From: Candidatus Acetothermia bacterium
Lineage (GTDB): Bacteria > Bipolaricaulota > Bipolaricaulia > Bipolaricaulales > Bipolaricaulaceae
Direction of reading: 5' to 3'
NCBI GenBank assembly: GCA_003562845.1
Contig: PWTL01000112.1
Coordinates: 1 to 43,472 of the forward strand
DNA: 43,472 nt
In this document: positions 16,073 to 22,619 of the stretch, one piece after another
Position numbering within the stretch: position 1 is the first letter of the stretch
Layout: each line of letters begins with the position of its first letter
Made by a program: the position numbers and the translations under genes
The notes under the pieces: generated by a model
The model's input: only the letters and a program-made list of their open reading frames with translations
The model's database searches: none
Told to the model about the DNA's origin: nothing

Positions 16073-16507
16073 TTAGTTGCCTTGTCCATCGATCAGAGCG
16101 AGCCGGGCGGCATGTCGCCCGCCGGCGAACTCGGTGCGCAGAAATGAGCGCACTATGTCCTCGGCCAGACCGGGGCCCACAACACGGCCTCCCAGGCAGA
16201 GCACATTTGCGTTATTGTGGGCCCGGGCCATACGCGCCGTGTACTCGTTGGTGCAGACGGCTGCGCGGATCCCGCGGATCCGGGAGGCGGCAATAGCCAT
16301 CCCAATTCCCGTGCCACACACCAAGACTCCCCGCTCCGCTTCCCCGGCGGCCACTGCTTTGGCCACGGCTAGCGCATAACGGGGGTAGTCGGTGGGAGAC
16401 TGGTCGTGGGTCCCCCTATCCAGCAGGCGGTGGTCGCCAAACGCGCTTTCTCTGAGCGCCTGCATCAAGGCGAAACCGGCATGATCGCAACCTATCGCAA
16501 TCACCAT
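16073..16507 (-). CDS. rpiB: Ribose-5-phosphate isomerase B / LacAB-type sugar-phosphate isomerase
   Basis: Interconverts ribose 5-phosphate and ribulose 5-phosphate. 144 residues. The N-terminal AIGCDHAGF contains the phosphate-binding DHAG; RGTHDQSPTDYPRYA, the catalytic-cysteine loop CGTGIGMAIAASR (about 64-76) and HNNANVLCLGGR are all in place. It lies 24 nt after the glycosyltransferase in the operon. An allose-6-phosphate isomerase is a possible alternative. Confidence 0.95.
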   Translation of the reverse strand: MVIAIGCDHAGFALMQALRESAFGDHRLLDRGTHDQSPTDYPRYALAVAKAVAAGEAERGVLVCGTGIGMAIAASRIRGIRAAVCTNEYTARMARAHNNANVLCLGGRVVGPGLAEDIVRSFLRTEFAGGRHAARLALIDGQGN

Positions 16508-16531
16508 CGCAAGACCTCCAAACCTGCAGGT

Positions 16532-17167
16532 CTACAGCTTTCGGACCAACGAGCGCAGAATGTCCCAGTACATGGAGAGACGGTCCGACAAGCCGGCGTA
16601 CAAGCCATACTTCTCTTCCTTACGTACGTGGCTGACCCCGTCCAGGGTCACTTTCCTCTGGCGCCAACCTTCCTTCAACGCCAACTTGGTAAGTGCCACC
16701 TCGATCCCGAAATCCATGTCGCAAACCATACCTCGAGCCCTCTCCCACACGCGGCGGGACAGGATCCGCTGTCCAGAGAGGAAGGGAACAACTCGCTGTG
16801 AGAAGTCTGTCCCCTTGCGCCCCTCGCGGAACACCCCGATGACGATCTCCCCGTCCCCGTTGGCGTAGGCGTTTACAAGCTGCTCCACATGTTCCACAGC
16901 CAGGCCTGTGAGATCAGCGTCCAGAAACAACAGGACGTTCTCTGAAGCTCTGTTCACTCCAGCATCCAGTGCAGCCGCTTTGCCACTGTTTCTCGACAGG
17001 CGAACCACGGTAGCTCCATATTTCTCCGCCTCAAGGGCGGTTTCGTCGGCGGAGCCATCGTCGACGACGATGACCTCCGTGACCGAAGGAGAGGCACGCA
17101 GCGCACGAACGACTATTCCGATGCGGCCAGCTTCGTTGAACGCCGGAACAACGGCTGAGACTTTCAT
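16532..17167 (-). CDS. Family 2 glycosyltransferase (DPM1-like)
   Basis: 211 residues, GT-A fold. MKVSAVVPAFNEAGRIGIVVRAL, nucleotide-binding EVIVVDDGSADET (about 32-44), SRNSGKAAALDAG and the metal motif FLDADL (about 82-87) are standard. There are no membrane segments. The N-terminal region resembles polyprenyl-phosphate or glucosyl-glycerate glycosyltransferases; the acceptor cannot be assigned. It is the first gene after a strong promoter; its own ribosome site is weak. Confidence 0.88.
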   Translation of the reverse strand: MKVSAVVPAFNEAGRIGIVVRALRASPSVTEVIVVDDGSADETALEAEKYGATVVRLSRNSGKAAALDAGVNRASENVLLFLDADLTGLAVEHVEQLVNAYANGDGEIVIGVFREGRKGTDFSQRVVPFLSGQRILSRRVWERARGMVCDMDFGIEVALTKLALKEGWRQRKVTLDGVSHVRKEEKYGLYAGLSDRLSMYWDILRSLVRKL

Positions 17168-17199
17168 GGGTTAGGATCGCCGATCAGGGCGCAAACGCC

Positions 17200-17228
17200 A
17201 GTATACTCAGCCTTGCTGTGGCGGTCAA
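17200..17228 (-). promoter_or_regulatory. Strong sigma-70-type promoter of the rpiB-rho-murA-hflX operon
   Basis: Minus strand TTGACC (17228-17223, 5 of 6), exactly 17 nt, then TATACT (17205-17200, 5 of 6), 32 nt before ATG 17167. It sits in the 85-nt gap after the dinG stop and so separates two gene sets on the same strand. Confidence 0.8.
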
Positions 17229-17252
17229 CTTTTCCTCCAGCCAATCGCCCGC

Positions 17253-19832
17253 TCATGGACCCACGGTCTCGCCGTTGTACTCTCCTAGAACCTGGTGCAG
17301 GGCAGTCAGCAACTCCTCCGTGCTGCGCACTCCTCTGACAGGCATGGGCAGCGCCTCGATGAACTCCTGCCCGTATGCTTCGGTCAGCATCCTGGGGTCG
17401 GCGATTACCAGCAGGCCGCGGTCTTCGGGGGAGCGCACCAGACGTCCCGCCCCTTGGCGTAGGCGCAACACGGCCCGCGGCAAGAACAGGCGGCGGAAGG
17501 GATCCCTCCCTTCGGAGCGCAAGCGCCGGGCTTCGGCTTGGACCAGGGGGTCGCCGGGTACGGGAAAGGGAAGGCGGGCGATGACCACCACCTCCACTTG
17601 GTCACCGGGGAGATCCACGCCCTCCCAGAAGGTGTCCAGCCCCAGCAAGAGCACAGGGGGGGACTCGCTTCGGAACCGCCGCACGAGCTGTTCCCTCTCT
17701 CCGTCCCTTCCCTGCACCAGAGTGGGCAGGCCTTTCAGGTGCGGTAGTGTGGCGTCAAGCATCGTCCGCGAAGTGAACAGGACCATCGTCCGGCGGCCTC
17801 CTTCCGCGCCCAGCCGATGGAGGAGCCTCCCCAGGTGGTCCGGATAGGTGCGATGATCGGGACGGGGCAGAAAGCGGGGTACGCACGCCTGCACTCTTTC
17901 ATAGGGGAAGGGAGAGGCCCAGCTGTGCCAGGTTACCTCTGCGGGGGTGATCCCCAGGTCCAAAGCCAGAGGGGTCGCGCCTTCTCCGCCGCTCAGCGTG
18001 GCCGATGTAAGCACTGTCCCCTCAACGCGAGACCACAGACCCTTCTCCAGCAGCGGCCCCAGCTCGACCGGAGATGTCCTCAGGCTGGGCATCCCCCCTT
18101 CGCGTGTGTGCCAGAACACACTCTCCTCCCCTTGCGGGTGGAGAAGGACGAACCACCTTGCAGCCAGCTCTCGCGCCTGCTGCGCGATCCCTTTGGCCAG
18201 TTCTCTAACCTCCCCCTCCGTCTGTTCGCTCAGGAGCACAAGTTCATGAGACAACTCCGTGAGCGCTCGGCAAAGGCGGGTTCCTGCGGGTTGGGCCGGC
18301 TCAACCTGCGACATACTATATTGGGCGGGGTCAGCGGGGAGCACCGGGGCGAGGGCGTTCCAAACCAGACGGTGGGACGCACGTACTTCCTGCCACAGGG
18401 CTGCTGCCCGCTGCGTGTTCACCTCTTTTGTCCAAGCGGAGAGGAGACCCCGCCCGCCCTTGCGGATCTCTCCCAGGAGAGTGGGGACTGTGGACGGGGT
18501 GACAGCCTCGGTGAAGGCATCGCGTGTGGCGGCGGGGAAGGCGTGCGCTTCGTCCACCACTACCGCGCCCAGCGGGCCGAGGATCGCTCCCCCGGCGGCG
18601 GCATCGGCGGCCAACAGGGCGTGATTGACCACCACCAGGTGGGCCTCTCTGGCTCGTTCCCGGGCCTGGCGCGAGGGACACCTGCCGAACACGGGGCAGG
18701 CCCGGCGGGGACAGCGGTGCGGCAGGTCGCGCAGAGTTCCCACGAGGGTCCGCCCCTGCGGGTGTGCCCACAACGCTGCGAGCTCGTCCAAATCACCGCT
18801 TGTGGTGCGCTCAGTCCAGGCGAGCACAGTGCTCAGGAGGTCGCTGTCCGTGAGGCGGCCTCGGGCCTCTTCCAGTCGGCGAAGGCACAAGTAATTCTCC
18901 CGTCCTTTGAGCAGCGCCGTGGAGAGCTCCAGCCCCAGATGGGCCAGGGCGGCGGGGAGATCCTTGTGCCACAGCTGCTCCTGCAGGGCTCGTGTCCGTG
19001 TGGCCACCGCGATGCGGGCGCTTCGCTCCTTTAGATGTAACAGAACGGGAACCAAATAACCGAGGGTCTTTCCAGTGCCCGGCCCGGCTTCCAGGAACGC
19101 GATCTTCCCCTCAGAAAGGGCTTTCTGCACAGCCTGCGCGTAGCGCCGTTGGCCGGCGCGATCTTGCCAAAAGGGGAGCTCTCCCAGCCGGACGAACGCC
19201 CCGTGGAGATCGTGTACGGGAGAGCGGCGCACGGGGGGAGGGGCCTTGGGGGCAAGGGCAGGGGTCAACCAGTCCTGCGCCGGCTCAGGGAGCAGTGCGG
19301 CCACGGCTCGGCGAGCTCCCTCGGGGAAGCGTGCCGCCTCGCCCAGGGCCTTGCCCAACAGGGAGCCGGCCGCTACCGCGTCAGGAAGAGCCCGATGAGC
19401 GGGGCCGTTATCCAGCTGCAGCCGTTTTCGTACAGCCCGCAAGGAATGCGATGGTTCGTGGGGCCAGATCGTGCGCGACAGGGCGAGCGTGTCCACCCAG
19501 TGCGCCGCAAAAGTCAAGCCCAACCGGTCCGCCGCTCGTTGGAGGAACTCCCGGTCAAAGGGGGCGTTGTGGGCGACCACCACCTGCCCGGCCAGTTTTC
19601 GCAGCACCTCTCTCAGTACCGTCGTCGGTTCGGGGGCATCTGCGAGTTCTTCCGGAGCAATGCCCGTCAGTCGGAGGATGTCGTCCGCTGGCCGCAGGGT
19701 GGGCCGGAGGAGACTGGTAAACGTCCCCCGTAGAGCGCCTCCCGCGAAACGGGCCCACGCTACCTCGATGATCTCGTCTCGAGAGGGATCCAGCCCAGTG
19801 GTCTCAACGTCGATCGCGTAGAATTCCACCAC
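17253..19832 (-). CDS. dinG: DnaQ-type exonuclease fused to DinG/XPD-like helicase
   Basis: 859 residues. The N-terminal 3'-5' exonuclease has Exo I DVETTG (8-13), Exo II HNAPFDREFL (about 94) and Exo III HRALPDA (about 147). The helicase has Walker A GPGTGKT (about 248), VVVDEAHAFP (DEAH, about 425), the motif VLTSATLSGG and late QGAGRLVR. Four cysteines lie between Walker A and DEAH (ENYLC, HRC, AC, GRC), consistent with the XPD-type 4Fe-4S cluster. Exonuclease-DinG fusions are known in Firmicutes and others. Its start overlaps the CBS gene by 29 nt. Likely role: unwinding of R-loops or repair intermediates. Confidence 0.94.
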   Translation of the reverse strand: MVEFYAIDVETTGLDPSRDEIIEVAWARFAGGALRGTFTSLLRPTLRPADDILRLTGIAPEELADAPEPTTVLREVLRKLAGQVVVAHNAPFDREFLQRAADRLGLTFAAHWVDTLALSRTIWPHEPSHSLRAVRKRLQLDNGPAHRALPDAVAAGSLLGKALGEAARFPEGARRAVAALLPEPAQDWLTPALAPKAPPPVRRSPVHDLHGAFVRLGELPFWQDRAGQRRYAQAVQKALSEGKIAFLEAGPGTGKTLGYLVPVLLHLKERSARIAVATRTRALQEQLWHKDLPAALAHLGLELSTALLKGRENYLCLRRLEEARGRLTDSDLLSTVLAWTERTTSGDLDELAALWAHPQGRTLVGTLRDLPHRCPRRACPVFGRCPSRQARERAREAHLVVVNHALLAADAAAGGAILGPLGAVVVDEAHAFPAATRDAFTEAVTPSTVPTLLGEIRKGGRGLLSAWTKEVNTQRAAALWQEVRASHRLVWNALAPVLPADPAQYSMSQVEPAQPAGTRLCRALTELSHELVLLSEQTEGEVRELAKGIAQQARELAARWFVLLHPQGEESVFWHTREGGMPSLRTSPVELGPLLEKGLWSRVEGTVLTSATLSGGEGATPLALDLGITPAEVTWHSWASPFPYERVQACVPRFLPRPDHRTYPDHLGRLLHRLGAEGGRRTMVLFTSRTMLDATLPHLKGLPTLVQGRDGEREQLVRRFRSESPPVLLLGLDTFWEGVDLPGDQVEVVVIARLPFPVPGDPLVQAEARRLRSEGRDPFRRLFLPRAVLRLRQGAGRLVRSPEDRGLLVIADPRMLTEAYGQEFIEALPMPVRGVRSTEELLTALHQVLGEYNGETVGP

Positions 19833-20265
19833 GGCTCAACTGGTTCAGAAGGTCGATGCGACGAACTACGCCCACCAGATATCCTGCCTCGTTCGCCACC
19901 GGTATTTGTTTCAACCTCCTGCGGATGAACAGCTGCGCCACTTGAAGATCCTCATCCGAAGGTCGGACAACCACCGGATCTCGGGCCATGAACTCGGATG
20001 CCGGACGCTGCGAGATGCGTTCCAGAGACCGGCCCAGCTGATTCAAGTTAGGTAGTATAGCAGTAGAGTGCAGCATGTCAAAGTAACTGGGGAGTGCGGC
20101 GCGGATGATGTCCCGTTCTGATATTACGCCGACGAGCGTTCCTTCATCGTCCAACACCGGCAAGCTGGAGAGCCCCGATTGCTCCATTACGTAGATGACT
20201 TCGGAGATGGGAGTCTCCGCGTCCACTGACGTTAGATCTTTGCGCATGAACTCGTGCGCCTTCAT
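19804..20265 (-). CDS. Protein with a pair of CBS domains
   Basis: 153 residues made almost entirely of two CBS motifs, MRKDLTSVDAETPISEVIYVMEQSGLSSLPVLD and MARDPVVVRPSDEDLQVAQLFIRRRLKQIPVAN, each followed by a GVI/GVVRRIDL strand. Such Bateman modules bind adenine nucleotides (ATP, AMP, c-di-AMP in some families) and often regulate a partner. It overlaps the PfkB gene by 4 nt and dinG by 29 nt. The partner is unknown; a regulatory link to the adjacent PfkB protein or to DisA-made c-di-AMP is speculation. Confidence 0.9.
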   Translation of the reverse strand: MKAHEFMRKDLTSVDAETPISEVIYVMEQSGLSSLPVLDDEGTLVGVISERDIIRAALPSYFDMLHSTAILPNLNQLGRSLERISQRPASEFMARDPVVVRPSDEDLQVAQLFIRRRLKQIPVANEAGYLVGVVRRIDLLNQLSRGGILRDRR

Positions 20266-21230
20266 CGTGGGGTCCTCTTCCGTACCTCGATGCGTTCCAT
20301 CTCCGCGTCGATGGCTTGGCGTGACCGAACCAGCTTCTCCTCGGCCTCCGATGACGCCAACGCTGCGGCCATGCCGAACTTCAACGCCGATTCCAAATCC
20401 TCTCCCTTTTTCAGTTGGTACAACAGGCCGCCCACCAACGCGTCGTCAGCCCCTACAAGATTGCGCAGCTCACTGAGGGTGACGCGCGCATCGAGTTCCC
20501 ATACGGCATCCTTGGTCACCAAAACATCCCCTGTGACGTGATGGGACACCAGGAACATCTTCGCCCCTCTGTCCAAGGCGTGGTGGCCAGCGGAGATGAT
20601 CTCCTCCTCGGTGCTGACCGCTTCATCTCCGATGACCGCTCCCTCGCGGATGTCTGGTTTCACAAGGTACGGCCCGGCGGATATCGCCTCCTGCAACGGG
20701 AAACCTCCCGTATGCAGCACCGTCTTCACGTTGTGTTGGGCGGCGATCAGCGCCAGCTGGTGGTAGAAGTCATCGGGGAGGCCGGGCGGCAGTCGCCCGC
20801 CGAGGACTACATACTCTGCGCGGGCCACAGCGTGGCGGTACTTGGCCAGGAAGATCTCCACTGCGCGGGCGGGTACCGTCGGGCCTTCCTCGTGCACCTT
20901 GAGCGAGGCCGCCTGGCGCTCGGGGAGCATTAGGGCGGCATTTGTCCGGGTCTCTCCTTCGATCCACACGAAGTTAGCGGACACCCCTTCGGAGAGGATC
21001 CCGCGCAGGACGATCTGCCCGGTGTGGCCGGCCAGGAAGCCCATGGCCACCGACTCCATGCCCAGCCGCGCCAGCAAGACCGATACGTTGATCCCCTTTC
21101 CCCCCGGCTCGGACAGCGAACGGTGCGCACGCATGATGCGGTCCTCCTCGCCGACAGAGAGGGGTAGATGCGTCTCATCTACCCAGTACGTCTTGTCCAG
21201 GGCCGGGTTAAGGGTCACGGTGATGATCAT
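20262..21230 (-). CDS. PfkB-family kinase resembling 1-phosphofructokinase, with altered active-site motifs
   Basis: 322 residues. The N terminus MIITVTLNPALDKTYWVD and GGKGINVSVLLARLG are those of FruK/LacC phosphosugar kinases. Several usual motifs differ: GGRLPPG where SGSLPPG is typical (about 144-150), LHTGG for LDTSG, KPDIREG for KPNxxEL (191-197), and GADD at 260-263 for the anion-hole GAGD. The likely catalytic base Asp263 remains. The protein may be a diverged kinase with another substrate, or a weak or inactive paralogue. ATG 21230 overlaps the miaB stop (ATGA), and it overlaps the CBS gene downstream. Confidence 0.85.
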   Translation of the reverse strand: MIITVTLNPALDKTYWVDETHLPLSVGEEDRIMRAHRSLSEPGGKGINVSVLLARLGMESVAMGFLAGHTGQIVLRGILSEGVSANFVWIEGETRTNAALMLPERQAASLKVHEEGPTVPARAVEIFLAKYRHAVARAEYVVLGGRLPPGLPDDFYHQLALIAAQHNVKTVLHTGGFPLQEAISAGPYLVKPDIREGAVIGDEAVSTEEEIISAGHHALDRGAKMFLVSHHVTGDVLVTKDAVWELDARVTLSELRNLVGADDALVGGLLYQLKKGEDLESALKFGMAAALASSEAEEKLVRSRQAIDAEMERIEVRKRTPR

Positions 21231-22537
21231 TCTTCTTCTCCGCTTTCCACATCGCCGCGCATTCCCCCGGGGAACGCCTCGTTGATGCGCACGGTAGCCA
21301 TACTTCCCCGGAGACGCTCCGGCTCTCCCGGAAAGAGCACAGTGCGGAAGTCCCGCGTCTTGCCGTGGCACAGTCCCTTTGCCGCAAGCTGCCCCTCCAC
21401 CAGGACTTCTTCCCGGAAGCCGACGCGCCGGCTGTGCAACTCCAGCGCGCTGCTGCGCGCGACCTCCAGCACTTCCTCCAGCCTCTCCCGCTTCTCCTCG
21501 TCGGACAGGGAGTCGGGCCACTGTGCGGCCTTGGTGTGTGGCCGCGGGGAGTAGCAGGCTGCAAACACTGTGCCGAACTTCACTTCTTGCAGCAGGGCCA
21601 GAGTGGAGCGGAAATCGCTCTCCGTCTCCCGCGGGAACCCCACGATTATGTCCGTAGTCAGGTTGATGCCCGGCACTGTTCGGCGGGCGAGGTCTACAAT
21701 CCTCTCCAGCCGCTCCCGGGAGTAGCCCCTACCCATCGCCGCGAGCACGGCATCGCTGCCCGACTGTACTGCCAGGTGGAGGTGCTCGCATACGGCGGGC
21801 TCTGCGCCCATCGTCTCCAGGACCTCGGGGGTGATGTACGCAGGATGGGAGCTGGTGAACCTCACCCGCGGGATCCCCGCGCGGGCGGCACGTCGCAAAA
21901 GCTGCGCAAAGCTCTCCTGGCCGGGATTGTCCGAGCCATAGGCATCCACGTTTTGCCCGAGGAGGGTTACCTCTTGGTAGCCGCGGTCCGCCAGTTCCGA
22001 CAGATCCTGTTCGACCTCCTGTGGAGGGCGTGAGCGCAGAGGGCCGCGTGCGACCGGGACCACACAGTAGGCACAGCGTTGCGAGCAGCCCTCGGACACG
22101 GCGACAAAGGCCTGGAAAGAGCTTTGCCGCCGCACCGGCAGACGGGTCCCATCCCGGCCAGGCGCCGGGACGGAAATCGCTCGTTCCCCTTGAGCTGCAC
22201 GCCTTACCAACAGGGGGACCTCGGCGAGGTTTCTCGTGCCGAACACAAAGTCAGCTTGCGGGCATGTCTCCGCCAGTGACTCGGCCCGTCCTTGCGCCAT
22301 ACACCCGCCTACCCCGATAAGGGGACGTCCGTTGCTCCTCCTCCCGGAGAGCTCTCCCAGGCGGCCCTGGGCCTTTTCTTCTGCTCTCTGGCGGACCATA
22401 CACGTGTTCAAGATCACCACGTCGGCATGGGCGGGATCGGTGACGATCGTGTACCCGTCCCCGACCAGCACGCCTTCGAGCTCCTCGGAGCGATGCTGGT
22501 TGAGCTGACAACCCCAGGTGAGCACACAAGCTTTCAT
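21227..22537 (-). CDS. miaB: tRNA methylthiotransferase MiaB
   Basis: Radical SAM enzyme adding a methylthio group to N6-isopentenyladenosine-37 of tRNA. 436 residues. The N-terminal UPF0004 domain carries the three auxiliary cluster cysteines (WGCQLN, NTCMVR, GCMAQ). The radical SAM motif CSQRCAYC is at about 147-154, followed by LLGQNVDAYG and HLHLAVQSGSD. A C-terminal TRAM-like domain ends the protein. ATG 22537 begins MKACVLTWGCQLN. There is no ribosome site but a -10-like hexamer 12 nt upstream. Confidence 0.94.
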   Translation of the reverse strand: MKACVLTWGCQLNQHRSEELEGVLVGDGYTIVTDPAHADVVILNTCMVRQRAEEKAQGRLGELSGRRSNGRPLIGVGGCMAQGRAESLAETCPQADFVFGTRNLAEVPLLVRRAAQGERAISVPAPGRDGTRLPVRRQSSFQAFVAVSEGCSQRCAYCVVPVARGPLRSRPPQEVEQDLSELADRGYQEVTLLGQNVDAYGSDNPGQESFAQLLRRAARAGIPRVRFTSSHPAYITPEVLETMGAEPAVCEHLHLAVQSGSDAVLAAMGRGYSRERLERIVDLARRTVPGINLTTDIIVGFPRETESDFRSTLALLQEVKFGTVFAACYSPRPHTKAAQWPDSLSDEEKRERLEEVLEVARSSALELHSRRVGFREEVLVEGQLAAKGLCHGKTRDFRTVLFPGEPERLRGSMATVRINEAFPGGMRGDVESGEEE

Positions 22538-22549
22538 GGTGCAGGAGTA

Positions 22550-22579
22550 AGGATACCCCAATTCCCTGCGGAGCCTCAA
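22550..22579 (-). promoter_or_regulatory. Candidate miaB promoter giving a near-leaderless mRNA
   Basis: Minus strand TTGAGG (22579-22574), 18 nt, TATCCT (22555-22550). The -10 ends 12 nt before ATG 22537, and no Shine-Dalgarno is present. Confidence 0.5.
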
Positions 22580-22619
22580 CTGGGTGGCGGCTCAACCCCG
22601 CTCGAGGCTATGATGGGGC

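Noticed and set aside
19804-19832. Frameshift between the CBS gene and dinG
   Set aside because: Both proteins are full length and end and start with recognised domain boundaries; the 29-nt overlap is simple gene overlap.
22609-22614. TATGAT as a -10 for the Lpt fusion gene
   Set aside because: It is only 5 nt before the chosen GTG and has no -35 partner, so I did not list it as a promoter.
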